Positions 11,111-19,484 of a DNA stretch of 64,000 nt are shown piece by piece; within the stretch, counting starts at the first letter, position 1; each line of letters opens with the position of its first letter. The notes beneath the pieces were generated by a model, which made no database searches, was not told the origin of the DNA, and saw nothing but the letters and a program-made list of their open reading frames with translations. The position numbers were made by a program, and so were the translations under genes. This stretch comes from Pseudobdellovibrionaceae bacterium (GTDB taxonomy: Bacteria > Bdellovibrionota > Bdellovibrionia > Bdellovibrionales > Bdellovibrionaceae), in the NCBI GenBank assembly GCA_019637875.1, contig JAHBUW010000009.1:62001-126000 (forward strand), read 5' to 3'.

Positions 11111-11140
11111 AACGCCGGGGGGACCCGGCGTTTTTCGTTT
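11111..11140. terminator. Bidirectional intrinsic terminator
   Basis: A GC-rich stem (AACGCCGGG pairing with CCCGGCGTT) is followed by TTTTT on the plus strand and by TTTTCTTTTT on the minus strand. It therefore can end both the vWA lipoprotein gene on the left and the secreted-protein gene (11164-11772) on the right. Confidence 0.9.
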
Positions 11141-11163
11141 CGGCGGCGATTTGGATTCGCTCC

Positions 11164-11772
11164 CTATTCCTTTTTCTTTTCGGCGCCCTTGATGATCGCG
11201 CTCGCCATTTCCGACGGTGACTTGGTCGGCTTCATCATGCCGAGCTTGCGTTCGTTTTCGGCTTTACGGGTCAGCGAGATGTCGGCGTCGCGGATCTTCG
11301 TGACCATTTCCTTTTCGAAGCTTTCGGTCACCCGGGGCTTCATATCCGAAAGGAAGTTCTCGAGCATGACCGCGTAGGTAACCTGCGCCGTCGCCTTCAC
11401 CTTGTCCGGTTTCTGCAGGGCCGCGATCGACTCCTCGACCAAAGACCGGACGGTGTCTTCGTAGGCTCCGTGCTCGTCCAACTCGTTGCGCAGGGGGCTC
11501 ATGACCTTGTCGATCATGAAATCCTCGTTCGGACGGGCAAAAACGGCCTGCATCGCTTCACGCAAAGGGGCCACTTTATCGCCCTTGGACGCCCGCGACT
11601 CGCGGACCTTGTCTTGGACGAGCTTATTCATTTCGTCCAGATCCTTCAAAGCCAAGCGGGAGTAGCTGTACAAGGTGGTCGTCACCGTCGATTGCGCGAA
11701 GGCCGGAGCCTCGACGATCAAGGCCAGAAGCACCACGAGCATCAAAATCGAAAGACGTTTCGAAGGTATCAT
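11164..11772 (-). CDS. Secreted helical protein of unknown function
   Basis: A signal peptide (residues 1-26, ending APAFA) precedes a 176-residue, charged, mostly helical mature protein. It has no cysteines in the mature part. It contains a repeated pattern of short helices (SYSRLALKDLDEMNKLVQDKV; PDKVKATAQVTYAVMLENFLSDMKP). The lysine-rich tail (GAEKKKE) ends at the terminator. I do not recognise the family. No ribosome site precedes the ATG; instead a -10-like TACACT ends 7 nt before it, so the transcript is probably leaderless. Confidence 0.8.
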   Translation of the reverse strand: MIPSKRLSILMLVVLLALIVEAPAFAQSTVTTTLYSYSRLALKDLDEMNKLVQDKVRESRASKGDKVAPLREAMQAVFARPNEDFMIDKVMSPLRNELDEHGAYEDTVRSLVEESIAALQKPDKVKATAQVTYAVMLENFLSDMKPRVTESFEKEMVTKIRDADISLTRKAENERKLGMMKPTKSPSEMASAIIKGAEKKKE

Positions 11773-11779
11773 GCTTCAT

Positions 11780-11809
11780 AGTGTAAGCCACTTGGGGGGT
11801 GGATGCCAA
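11780..11809 (-). promoter_or_regulatory. Promoter placing the start codon at the transcript 5' end
   Basis: On the minus strand TTGGCA (11804-11809) is followed after 18 bp by TACACT (11780-11785). The ATG of the secreted-protein gene begins 7 nt later (11772). Initiation 6-8 nt past the -10 would leave no leader, in keeping with the absence of a ribosome site. Confidence 0.6.
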
Positions 11810-11869
11810 ATGCGGCGGCTCGCCATTCGCAAAAGGGCTTGGTCTAGCCCGGGCCCTATGACAGACTTG

Positions 11870-11888
11870 GTGTCTCACAATGAGACAC
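11870..11888. promoter_or_regulatory. Perfect palindrome upstream of the thioredoxin-fold lipoprotein
   Basis: GTGTCTCA-CAA-TGAGACAC has perfect 8-bp arms around a 3-bp centre. It ends 6 nt before the ribosome site of the gene starting at 11907. It could be a repressor operator or a 5' leader hairpin near the ribosome site. No regulator gene is adjacent. Confidence 0.45.
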
Positions 11889-11906
11889 TCTCACGGAGGA
11901 AGCATC

Positions 11907-12686
11907 TTGAAAAAGTTTATCGTTGCACTGGCCGGTTTGACCTTCCTGCTCACGGGCTGCACCCCCAGCGCGGACGGACTGAAAAAAGCGATCGAAAAAG
12001 ATCCCTCGATCGTGTTCAGCGCGATTGAAAAAGATCCCGAAGGCTTCATCGAAGTCGTCAACAAAGCGGCCCAACAGGCTCAGCAAAAAGGCGCCGAAAA
12101 AGCTCAAGCCGACGAAGGCAAGAAACGCGACGAAGAGTTCGCCAATCCCCTGAAACCCGAAATTCAAGCGGGTCGTCCGATCAAAGGTTCGGCGGATGCG
12201 GCGATCACGATCGTCGAATACTCGGACTTCCAGTGCCCCTATTGCACTCGCGGTTACCAGACCATCAACGAAGTCATGAAAGCTTACGAAGGCAAAGTGC
12301 GTTTCGTGTTCAAGCACTTGCCCCTGGATTTCCACCCGAAGGCGATGCCCGCGGCGAAATTCTTCGAAGCGGTCGCGATGCAAGACCACGCGAAGGCTTA
12401 CAAGTTTCACGATATCGTGTTCGAAAACCAAGCCGAGCTGAACCAGCGTGGTGAGGACTTCCTGCGCGACGCCGCGAAAAAAGCGGGCGCGGACCTGAAG
12501 AAACTGGAAAAAGACATCAACGACCCGAAAGTCGCTGAGCGCATCCAAGCCGACATGGAAGAAGCCCGCAAATTCGATATCAGCGGAACTCCCGGCTTCG
12601 TGATCAACGGCGTGACCCTGAAAGGCGCATACCCTTTCTCGGAATTCAAAGTGATCATCGACCGCCACTTGGCTGCCGCGAAGTAA
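11907..12686 (+). CDS. DsbA-like thioredoxin-fold lipoprotein
   Basis: The protein has a lipobox (LLTGC, Cys18), a charged helical linker (about residues 20-85), then a DsbA/DSBA-oxidoreductase domain with active site CPYC (about 110-113) inside YSDFQCPYCTRG and the cis-Pro loop GTPGFVING. It should make, break or shuffle disulfides at the cell envelope. Start: TTG at 11907, 6 nt after CGGAGGA, gives a normal lipoprotein signal; the longer frame from ATG 11880 would add nine residues that spoil it. A terminator follows at 12712. A palindrome precedes the gene. Confidence 0.92.
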   Translation: MKKFIVALAGLTFLLTGCTPSADGLKKAIEKDPSIVFSAIEKDPEGFIEVVNKAAQQAQQKGAEKAQADEGKKRDEEFANPLKPEIQAGRPIKGSADAAITIVEYSDFQCPYCTRGYQTINEVMKAYEGKVRFVFKHLPLDFHPKAMPAAKFFEAVAMQDHAKAYKFHDIVFENQAELNQRGEDFLRDAAKKAGADLKKLEKDINDPKVAERIQADMEEARKFDISGTPGFVINGVTLKGAYPFSEFKVIIDRHLAAAK

Positions 12687-12711
12687 TTTCGGCCCTCGTG
12701 AGTCTCAAAGA

Positions 12712-12745
12712 AAAACCCGGGTGACCCCCGGGTTTTTTATTTTTT
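12712..12745. terminator. Bidirectional intrinsic terminator between convergent genes
   Basis: AAAACCCGGG and CCCGGGTTTT form a stem with a 5-nt loop followed by TTTTTTATTTTTT. It ends the thioredoxin-fold lipoprotein transcript. The A-run upstream gives a T-run on the other strand, so it can also end sfsA, whose stop codon lies inside the plus-strand T-run. Confidence 0.9.
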
Positions 12746-13534
12746 GCGGCTTGTTTTCTTTTTCACCGGCGCGACCGGAAGATCCGACGGCCGCTCGAGG
12801 TCGAGCTCCAAAGCTCCGCCGACTTTCACGTCAAATCCTTCCGCCGACACATCCACCGTCCACACGCTGATTTTTACGCCATGTGCGGCCGCGCGCGCCA
12901 AGGTCTCGGCGTAATCGGGATCGATCTCCCATGCGGGCTGGAAGCGCGTGCAATCGGTTCGCTGCACGACGAAGATCAGCTCGGCTTCATGGCCCTCGTC
13001 GACAAGCTTCATCAACTCTTCGAGGTGCTTACGACCCCGCTCGGTCTTCGCATCCGGAAATTGCGCGACACCTTGCAGACGTTCGCAGTCCCCCACCGCC
13101 ATCGAGACGTTTTTCACCTCGACGAAACGATGTTGGGAACCGTCCGACGACGTCAAGAGTCCATCCAAACGTGTCTCTTTCGAGATTTTGTGTTCGGGTT
13201 TGAACGTCGGGAACTTCGACCAATCGGGATTCAATCCCAATGCGTGAACTTTTTTGACGAGCTGATTCGGCCACGACGTATTGACGCCGATCCACGTCTT
13301 CCACGGCGTCTGGATCGCCTCGAGGCTGTAGCGAAGTTTGCGCTCGGGATTCGCTGCGGGACTCAAGAGCGCGCCGCCATCGACATGCAGGCAGGTTTTC
13401 ATGCTGCCTGTATTCGCGACGTGCGCGACGACCGTCTCGCCATTCAGTTGGACGTCCGCGAAGAATCGATTGTAACGGCGCTGGAAGGAGCCCGTCTCGG
13501 TCGGCAAAGGGAACGCGAGCGTTTTATTTTTCAT
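12737..13534 (-). CDS. sfsA: SfsA family protein (sugar fermentation stimulation)
   Basis: SfsA is a widespread protein with an N-terminal OB-like DNA-binding part and a nuclease-like fold; its physiological role is poorly known (in E. coli it raises maltose-gene expression). This copy has the family marks RYNRFFADVQLNGETVVAHVANTGSM near the N-terminus, then GVNTSWPNQLV, a nuclease-like core with FVEVKNVSMA (Glu-x-Lys), FPDAKTERGRKHLEEL, and FVVQRTDCTRFQPAWEIDPDYAETL. Residues after about 235 form a Lys/Pro-rich tail not typical of the family. ATG 13534 is chosen; the frame extends upstream, but the family begins here, and a -35/-10 pair ends 6 nt before it. Confidence 0.95.
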   Translation of the reverse strand: MKNKTLAFPLPTETGSFQRRYNRFFADVQLNGETVVAHVANTGSMKTCLHVDGGALLSPAANPERKLRYSLEAIQTPWKTWIGVNTSWPNQLVKKVHALGLNPDWSKFPTFKPEHKISKETRLDGLLTSSDGSQHRFVEVKNVSMAVGDCERLQGVAQFPDAKTERGRKHLEELMKLVDEGHEAELIFVVQRTDCTRFQPAWEIDPDYAETLARAAAHGVKISVWTVDVSAEGFDVKVGGALELDLERPSDLPVAPVKKKTSRKK

Positions 13535-13540
13535 GGCGCA

Positions 13541-13569
13541 AACTTGCGTGAGCTCTGCCCGGTGGTCAA
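13541..13569 (-). promoter_or_regulatory. sfsA promoter, probably leaderless
   Basis: On the minus strand TTGACC (13564-13569), 17 bp, then CAAGTT (13541-13546) and only 6 nt before the sfsA ATG. The -10 is weak but the -35 and the spacing are good. No ribosome site is present. Confidence 0.45.
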
Positions 13570-13679
13570 GCCGCCCCGAATGCTCTGACATTCATCACTT
13601 TACGACTCTGGATCGCGTTCATTTTTCAAAATGCGGCGTCAGGGTACTGTCTTCGGCCGGGGATTGTTAAGGAACGCTT

Positions 13680-14384
13680 ATGCCTTTGATTCTGTTTGGG
13701 TTCGCGCTTTTCTTGAGCGCGCCCGCGTCCGCCGCTTTTTGGAATCCCCCGTCGAGTGTTGACCGTGTCTTCATCGGAAACTTTCACTTCGTCATGGACG
13801 TCGGACGTGCCGAACTTTACCGGGGCGCCCAACCTTCGGGCCGTGAACACGAAGCCCGCGACCTCGGCATCACCGACGTCCTCATTTTGAAAAATGAAAC
13901 CTGGAGCGAAGTGCGCTCGGAGTTGCGGCGCTGGAGCGACCTGGGCTATCCGGAGAGTCGCGTGCGCCACGTTCCCTTCCGCTGGCGTCACAGCGAAGAA
14001 GAGACCGCCTGTTTACAGCTCATGGAGGGACTGGATTTCGCGCGCACGGTTCTGCGTGAGCCCGGCGCCAAACTCTACATCCACTGCACCGCGGGTGAGG
14101 ACCGCACCGGCGTCTTCGTGGCGCTCATGCGCATGCTGGTCGAAGGACGTTCGCTGGAATTCGCCTTCGACGAGATGTGCGCTCGCGGTTACGCCGAAGC
14201 CAACCGCTGGAAGCCGGGCCTCATCGTCCGCCAAGTGAAAACGGGTCTCACGCCACTCCTCGTGAAGTTCGCGACCTGGATCGAACGGGGTGAGCTGCGC
14301 TGGGGACGCCCCCGTCCCGAACTCTGCCGCCAAATCGCTCAAACCGAGTCGCTGCGTCCTCCGGAAAGCCTGCGCTGCCGCTGA
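13680..14384 (+). CDS. Exported dual-specificity/tyrosine-type phosphatase
   Basis: A signal peptide (residues 1-19, ending ASA) precedes a cysteine-phosphatase domain. The signature HCTAGEDRTG (His135, Cys136, Arg142) is complete, and RGAQPSG near residue 48 is the N-terminal mark of the family. The general acid Asp is probably in one of the loops near residues 85-105. It resembles the DSP/PTEN-like group that dephosphorylates protein tyrosine or phosphoinositides. Export makes an envelope or prey target possible, though this is only inferred. A tail of 40 residues with two Cys follows. It is a single gene, 111 bp before lipA. Confidence 0.88.
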   Translation: MPLILFGFALFLSAPASAAFWNPPSSVDRVFIGNFHFVMDVGRAELYRGAQPSGREHEARDLGITDVLILKNETWSEVRSELRRWSDLGYPESRVRHVPFRWRHSEEETACLQLMEGLDFARTVLREPGAKLYIHCTAGEDRTGVFVALMRMLVEGRSLEFAFDEMCARGYAEANRWKPGLIVRQVKTGLTPLLVKFATWIERGELRWGRPRPELCRQIAQTESLRPPESLRCR

Positions 14385-14437
14385 TTTGACGCGGGCGCTA
14401 TTCCCCCGGACTTGCGACCGAACGCCCCCGTCCCGTG

Positions 14438-14464
14438 TAGACAAAAACGTCTTTGCTCTATAAG
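14438..14464 (+). promoter_or_regulatory. Likely promoter of the lipoate/dehydrogenase operon
   Basis: TAGACA (14438-14443) and TATAAG (14459-14464) are separated by 15 bp. The start of lipA is at 14496 with an AGAGGA ribosome site, so the leader would be about 25 nt. The spacer is shorter than usual. Confidence 0.45.
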
Positions 14465-14495
14465 ACCTAAAGCCTACAAAAGAGGACGATTTCAC

Positions 14496-15446
14496 ATGTC
14501 ATCTGCTGACCCTAAAGCGCCCGAGGCGCCAACGGCTCCCCCTCAACGGCCGACGAAACCGAATTGGCTCAAAGTCCGCGCCCCTTCGGGCGAAAACTAC
14601 GCCCGCATCAAAGAGATGCTCAGCGACTTGAAGCTCGCCACCGTTTGCCAAGAAGCGAAGTGCCCGAACATGGGCGAATGCTGGGGCGGCGGCACCGCGA
14701 CCATCATGCTCATGGGCGAAACCTGCACACGCGGCTGCAAGTTCTGTCACGTCAAGACCGGCAATCCCAAAGGCGTGCTTGATCCGATGGAGCCCGAAAA
14801 GGTCGCCTACTCGATCGCGCAAATGGGCCTCGAGTACGTCGTCATCACGTCCGTCGACCGCGACGATCTGCCCGATCAAGGCTCGAATCACTTCGCGCGC
14901 ACGATCCGCACCGCGAAGCGCCTGGACCCCGATCTCATCGTCGAGATCCTGACTCCCGATTTCCGCGGCAGCTTCGAGTGCGTGGACTTGATCGTTCAAG
15001 CCAAGCCCGACGTCTTCGCCCACAACATCGAAACCGTCGAGCGCCTGCAGCGCCGCGTGCGCGACCCGCGCGCGAACTACGCGCAGTCGATGTCGGTTTT
15101 GAAACGCGTGAAAGACGTGGACCCCACCCGTTACACCAAAACTTCGATCATGCTCGGCCTCGGCGAAACCGACGAGGAAGTGCTGCAAACCCTGAAGGAT
15201 CTGCGCGCCATCGGCTGCGACGTCGTGACCTTCGGACAGTATCTGCAGCCCACCCCCCGGCACTTGAAAGTCGAAGAGTACGTCACTCCCGAGAAATTCA
15301 AAGAGTGGCAAACGATCGCGGAAAGCATGGGCTTTTTGTACGTCGCCTCGGGCCCCTTGGTCCGCAGCTCGTACCGCGCCGGCGAATTCTTTATGAAGGG
15401 TATTGTAGAAAAACAGAGGAAGGAGACTCTCCAGCATGGCATCTGA
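14496..15446 (+). CDS. lipA: Lipoyl synthase
   Basis: LipA is a radical-SAM enzyme that inserts two sulfurs into octanoyl groups on E2 and H proteins. Both Fe-S clusters are present: the auxiliary cluster C51-x4-C56-x5-C62 ([12 protein letters not shown]) and the SAM cluster C77-x3-C81-x2-C84 (CTRGCKFC). The C-terminal RSSYRAGE carries the Ser ligand of the auxiliary cluster. The 316-residue length is normal, with a Pro/Ala-rich first 25 residues. ATG 14496 follows AGAGGA; the frame is open further upstream but has no ribosome site there. It overlaps the E2 gene by 11 bp, so lipoate synthesis and its main acceptor are made together. Confidence 0.97.
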   Translation: MSSADPKAPEAPTAPPQRPTKPNWLKVRAPSGENYARIKEMLSDLKLATVCQEAKCPNMGECWGGGTATIMLMGETCTRGCKFCHVKTGNPKGVLDPMEPEKVAYSIAQMGLEYVVITSVDRDDLPDQGSNHFARTIRTAKRLDPDLIVEILTPDFRGSFECVDLIVQAKPDVFAHNIETVERLQRRVRDPRANYAQSMSVLKRVKDVDPTRYTKTSIMLGLGETDEEVLQTLKDLRAIGCDVVTFGQYLQPTPRHLKVEEYVTPEKFKEWQTIAESMGFLYVASGPLVRSSYRAGEFFMKGIVEKQRKETLQHGI

Positions 15447-16755
15447 TTCGACATCCGTGAAACTCCCGGAACTGGGTGAAGGCGTCACCGAAGGTGAACT
15501 CGTTAAATGGCTGGTGAAGCCCGGCGATAGCGTGAAGCCCGATCAACCCGTTGCCGAAGTCATGACCGACAAGGCCACCGTGGAAGTCCCCTCGCCCGTC
15601 GCGGGCACCGTCAAAGAACTGAAGTTCAAAGTCGGTGACGTGATCAAAGTGGAAAACATCATCCTCACGCTGGAAGGCGGCGGTGCTGCGGCAGCTCCGG
15701 CTCCCGCGAAGACCGAAGCCCCGAAGGCGGCGGCTCCCGCAGCCGCGGCACCGAAGGCCGCTCAGCCCGCGGCGATGACGGCCGCTCCGGCTGGCGCAAC
15801 CGCAGGACGTCCCGCCACCCAAGGCGTTTACCCGCCCGTGGCCGATGCCCGCACGCTCGCGACTCCCAGCACTCGCCGTCTGGCGCGTGAAACCAACGTC
15901 GACATCAATCAGATTCAGGGTTCGGGCCTCGCCGGTCGCGTGACCCGTGAAGATGTGATGGCCGCGTCGGGTGGGATGGATGTCCATACGCCCGCGCCCC
16001 AACGTCCGTCCGTGCCGATGCGGACTCCGGGTCCTCTGGCTTCGCACGGAACCGAAGAGCGCGTCCCGCTCCGTGGCATCCGCAAGAAGATCGCCGAGAA
16101 CCTTCAGATGGCGAAACAGATCATCCCGCACTTCACCCTGATGGATGAAGCGGTCGTGACCGAGCTCGTGAAAACGCGCGAAGGTCTGAAAGATTTCGCG
16201 ACTCAGAACAATGTGAAGATCACTTATCTTCCGTTCGTCATGAAGGCGCTGATTTCGTCTTGCCGTCAGTACAATATGTTCAATGCTTCGATCGACGATG
16301 CCGCCGGCGAAATCGTTTACAAGAAGTACTTCAACATCGGTTTCGCGGCCGATACGCCGAACGGCCTGGTCGTTCCCGTGATCAAAAACGCGGACATGAA
16401 GTCGATCTTGGAACTGTCGATGGAGATCACCGATCTGTCGAAGCGTGCGCGCGACGGCAAGCTGAAGCCCGACGAAATGAAGGGCGCGACGATCACCATC
16501 ACGAACATCGGTTCGGTCGGCGGTACGTACGCGACGCCGATCATCAACCACCCCGAAGTGGCGATCCTCGGCATGTACAAGATCAGCGACAAAGTCATCG
16601 TCGACGAAAAAGGTCAGTTCAAGGCCGTCAAGTCGATGAACTTCACCGTGACTGCGGACCACCGTCTGATCGACGGCGCGGTGGCGGCGAACTTCTTGAA
16701 GGACTTCATCTCGAAAATCCAGAACCCGGGCCGTTTGATGCTCGACATGATGTAA
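15436..16755 (+). CDS. 2-oxo acid dehydrogenase E2 (dihydrolipoamide acyltransferase)
   Basis: This is the core subunit that carries the acyl group from a 2-oxo acid to CoA. Domains: one lipoyl domain (residues 1-80, lipoyl Lys46 in MTDKATVEV), an Ala/Pro linker (85-135), a peripheral-subunit-binding domain (about 138-172, [10 protein letters not shown]...GRVTREDV) and the catalytic domain (about 205-439) with DHRLIDGA (His409, Asp413). The 'MTDKA' box is common in pyruvate and branched-chain E2s; the substrate cannot be fixed. It overlaps lipA by 11 bp and lies 10 bp before lpd. No E1 gene is in the operon or window, so E1 must be encoded elsewhere. Confidence 0.95.
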   Translation: MASDSTSVKLPELGEGVTEGELVKWLVKPGDSVKPDQPVAEVMTDKATVEVPSPVAGTVKELKFKVGDVIKVENIILTLEGGGAAAAPAPAKTEAPKAAAPAAAAPKAAQPAAMTAAPAGATAGRPATQGVYPPVADARTLATPSTRRLARETNVDINQIQGSGLAGRVTREDVMAASGGMDVHTPAPQRPSVPMRTPGPLASHGTEERVPLRGIRKKIAENLQMAKQIIPHFTLMDEAVVTELVKTREGLKDFATQNNVKITYLPFVMKALISSCRQYNMFNASIDDAAGEIVYKKYFNIGFAADTPNGLVVPVIKNADMKSILELSMEITDLSKRARDGKLKPDEMKGATITITNIGSVGGTYATPIINHPEVAILGMYKISDKVIVDEKGQFKAVKSMNFTVTADHRLIDGAVAANFLKDFISKIQNPGRLMLDMM

Positions 16756-16765
16756 GAGGACACGA

Positions 16766-18208
16766 ATGGCACAGACTTTCGATACGGTTGTTATTGGCGC
16801 GGGTCCCGGCGGTTATGTCGCCGCGATCCGTTCGGCACAGCTGGGAAAAAAGACCGCGATCGTTGAACGCGAATACCTCGGCGGCGTCTGCCTGAACGTG
16901 GGATGTATTCCCTCGAAGGCGATGATCACCGCCGCGCACTTCCTGCACCGCGCGCAGCACGACGCCGCGACCATGGGTTTTGAAATCAAGGACATCAAAG
17001 TCGATTTCAAAAAAACCGTGGCGTGGAAGCAGTCGGTCTCGGACAAGATGGCCGGCGGCGTGAAGCAGCTCCTCGGCGGCTATGGCGTCACCATCCTGAT
17101 GGGCGAGGCGGAATTCAAATCGGCAACCGAGATCAGCGTGAAATCTTCGAAGGGCACGGAGTCTGTGACCGCGAAGAACTTCATCGTCGCGACCGGTTCG
17201 CGTCCGATCCAGATCCCCGGCTTCACCTTCGACGAAAAAACGATCATGTCGTCGACCGGCGCGCTGGCGATGGACGCGGTTCCGAAATCGCTCGTCGTCA
17301 TCGGCGGCGGCTACATCGGACTTGAGATCACGGGTTATCTGTCGAAGATGGGCTGCGAAGTGACGGTCGTCGAAGCCATGCCCGCGTTACTTAACGGCGT
17401 GGTCGATCCCGAGTGCGCCCAGGTCGTCGCGCGTAAGCTGAACAAGCAAGGCGTGAAGGTTCTTTTGAACGCGAAAGCGAAGGGTCAAAAGAAAGCCGGA
17501 AACGGCTATGAAGTGACCGTCGAAATCGACGGCAAAGAACAGACGATCAAAACCGAAAAGATCCTCGTGACCGTCGGTCGCCGTCCGAACTCGGACCAGG
17601 CGAACTTGAAGGCCGCCGGCATCCAGATCGACGAAAAAGGCTTCATCAAAGTGGACGCGCAACGCCGCACGACCGCGAAGAACATCTTCGCCATCGGCGA
17701 TATCGCGTGCCAGCCCATGCTCGCCCACAAAGCGTCGCATGAGGGCGTGATGGTCGCGGAAGTCATCGCGGGTCACAACCGCGTGTACGACGCAAAGACC
17801 GTCCCGGCCGTCGTGTTCACCGATCCCGAAATCGCTTCGGCGGGGCTGATGGAGTCGGAAGCCAAGGCGAAAGGTTACGAGCTGAAGATCGGCAAGTTCC
17901 CGTTCGCGGCGAACGGTCGCGCGGTTTCGATGATGGAAACCGACGGTTTCGTGAAGATGATCGCGGACGCCAAGACCGATATTCTTCTCGGCGTGCACAT
18001 CGTCGGTCCCGAAGCTTCGAACTTGATCTCGGAAGCGGTTCTCGCAGTTGAAATGGGCGCGCGTCTGCAAGACCTCGCACTTTCGATCCACCCGCACCCG
18101 ACTCTCGGCGAAACGATGATGGAGGCCGCGGAAGCGACGCTGGGTCACGCGATCCACATCATCCAAAAGCCTTTGGCGAAAGCGACGACTCCGTCGGCCA
18201 ATGTCTGA
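16766..18208 (+). CDS. lpd: Dihydrolipoamide dehydrogenase (E3)
   Basis: E3 reoxidises lipoamide using FAD and passes electrons to NAD+. The 480 residues contain the FAD motif GAGPGGYVAA, the redox disulfide in GGVCLNVGCIPSKA (Cys42, Cys47), the second Rossmann motif VVIGGGYIGLE, the ATG-type motif FAIGDIACQPMLAHKA and the C-terminal dimer motif HPHPTLGE with the catalytic His. A good ribosome site (AAGAGGA) precedes the ATG. It lies between E2 (10 bp) and lipB (8 bp overlap). Confidence 0.97.
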   Translation: MAQTFDTVVIGAGPGGYVAAIRSAQLGKKTAIVEREYLGGVCLNVGCIPSKAMITAAHFLHRAQHDAATMGFEIKDIKVDFKKTVAWKQSVSDKMAGGVKQLLGGYGVTILMGEAEFKSATEISVKSSKGTESVTAKNFIVATGSRPIQIPGFTFDEKTIMSSTGALAMDAVPKSLVVIGGGYIGLEITGYLSKMGCEVTVVEAMPALLNGVVDPECAQVVARKLNKQGVKVLLNAKAKGQKKAGNGYEVTVEIDGKEQTIKTEKILVTVGRRPNSDQANLKAAGIQIDEKGFIKVDAQRRTTAKNIFAIGDIACQPMLAHKASHEGVMVAEVIAGHNRVYDAKTVPAVVFTDPEIASAGLMESEAKAKGYELKIGKFPFAANGRAVSMMETDGFVKMIADAKTDILLGVHIVGPEASNLISEAVLAVEMGARLQDLALSIHPHPTLGETMMEAAEATLGHAIHIIQKPLAKATTPSANV

Positions 18209-18875
18209 GTTGATTTTTCAAGACTGGGGGCTCATCGCTTACGATGAAGCCCTCCGTCGGCAGGAAGAACTGGTTCAAAAAGTCGCGGATGAAAAGTCCG
18301 CAGGTTACTTGATCGCCTGCCAACACCCGCCTACCGTTACCCTCGGCCGCAAAACGACCGCGGAGGATTTAACCGGCTGGTCGGGCCCCACCTTCGAAAT
18401 CGCTCGTGGCGGTCGCGCCACTTACCACGGCCCCTCGCAAATCGTGATTTACCCGATCTGGAATTTGGATTTTCCCCGCACGGGCCTACCGGGCCGGGAT
18501 CTGCATTGGTATTTGCGTTCGCTCGAAGAGGTCATGGTCCGCGCCGTCGCCGAATACGGAATCGAAGCCCAAGGCCGCAGCCTGCAGGCCAAAGATCCCG
18601 GCGTCGAGCCCGCCACTGAAGAAACCGGCGTCTGGGTCGGCCGCGAAAAACTCGCGTCGATCGGCATCGGTGTCCGCCGCTGGGTCACGTTCCACGGTTT
18701 GGCGATGAATGTGCTGGATGATCCGTCCGCGTTTCAGGGAATTCGCCCCTGCGGTTTCAATACGAATGTGATGACTTCACTCGAGAGACTACTGGGTCGC
18801 CCGGTCGAAATCGCGGATACGCAGACGAAGCTGCTTCGCCATTTCGCCGGGGTTTTTCAATCAACGCTTATTTAA
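18201..18875 (+). CDS. lipB: Octanoyl-ACP:protein N-octanoyltransferase
   Basis: LipB moves octanoate from acyl carrier protein to E2/H proteins, the step before LipA. Family marks: LGRKTT (near 48-53), RGGRATYHGPSQIVIYPI (about 69-86), KLASIGIGVRRWVTFHGLAMNV with the catalytic Lys150, and PCGF with the nucleophile Cys184. The usual 'GPGQ' is 'GPSQ' here. At 224 residues it is of typical length. It overlaps lpd by 8 bp and is the last gene of the operon, so octanoyl transfer, sulfur insertion and the acceptor proteins share one transcript. Its end overlaps the convergent lipoprotein gene by 8 bp, and no terminator separates them. Confidence 0.96.
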   Translation: MSELIFQDWGLIAYDEALRRQEELVQKVADEKSAGYLIACQHPPTVTLGRKTTAEDLTGWSGPTFEIARGGRATYHGPSQIVIYPIWNLDFPRTGLPGRDLHWYLRSLEEVMVRAVAEYGIEAQGRSLQAKDPGVEPATEETGVWVGREKLASIGIGVRRWVTFHGLAMNVLDDPSAFQGIRPCGFNTNVMTSLERLLGRPVEIADTQTKLLRHFAGVFQSTLI

Positions 18876-19281
18876 CCAAGCTGTCATCCAGCACGAGACC
18901 GCGCGCTTTCAGCGTGTCCATGCTGCAGTTTTCGGCCTGATTCGGCTTGGAGTGATATTCACCGTCGAAGACGAATTGCTTGCCGCGTTCGAACATCAAC
19001 CAGTGACACTGAATCTCCTTGTTGAAAACGACCTCCATCATCCCCATCTCGTTCGCGCCGACGGGATAGTACAAAAGATATTCGTCCTTCGAGCCGTTCG
19101 TATAATAGGCTCCCATGGGTTGGCCCATGCTTGCGACGACCTGCTTGGGCGTCTTGCCTTTCTGCTCCCCGGCGACTTTCGCAAAGTCCTCGCCGTTCGA
19201 ATAACCTCTGTATTTCACGCTCGCGCAGCCCGCCGAAAAGAGGACACTGAGCAAAATGGAAAACTTCATCAAAGCTGTCAA
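18868..19281 (-). CDS. Small lipoprotein of unknown function
   Basis: The mature protein is about 120 residues after a lipobox (FSAGC). It shows GKTPKQVVASMGQPMGAYYTNGSKDEYLLYYPV and then a strand-rich stretch with a Trp, a pattern loosely like BamE-fold lipoproteins, though family membership is uncertain. Two Cys (CHW and NCSMD) could form a disulfide. Start: TTG 19281 lies 6 nt after AAGGAG; ATG 19269 is four codons in and has no such site. The open frame to 19470 runs into a decayed gene fragment and is not used. The end overlaps lipB by 8 bp. Confidence 0.8.
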   Translation of the reverse strand: MTALMKFSILLSVLFSAGCASVKYRGYSNGEDFAKVAGEQKGKTPKQVVASMGQPMGAYYTNGSKDEYLLYYPVGANEMGMMEVVFNKEIQCHWLMFERGKQFVFDGEYHSKPNQAENCSMDTLKARGLVLDDSLVK

Positions 19282-19409
19282 AACGATCTCCTTGGTTGAG
19301 TTCTGTCCCCCATAGTAATCAAGAGGAAATATCCAAGGAATACATATCGGGATCACCAAGACCAAAGCATGAACCTGCCCCACCTCTCGAGTGCGATGGC
19401 GATCAGACT

Positions 19410-19460
19410 GCGGATCTCGGGACAATGCTTCAACGATCTTGAGTATTTCTTGAAGGCGCG
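19410..19460 (-). pseudogene. Fragment of a duplicate of the neighbouring secreted-protein gene
   Basis: On the minus strand this stretch reads RAFKKYSRSLKHCPEI, matching RAAFKKYSRSLKRWPEI inside the intact gene at 19485-20678 (its DNA copy at 20447-20498). The nucleotides match at most positions (roughly 43 of 49 by eye), with one codon missing. A stop codon lies three codons upstream and no start precedes it, so it is a remnant. Weaker likeness may go on for about 30 bp to the left. Confidence 0.75.
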
Positions 19461-19484
19461 AGTTGATCAAACTTCGGCAAGCTT

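Noticed and set aside
16755-16765. Possible missing E1 gene between E2 and lpd
   Set aside because: The gap is 10 bp and no E1 motif exists anywhere in the window.
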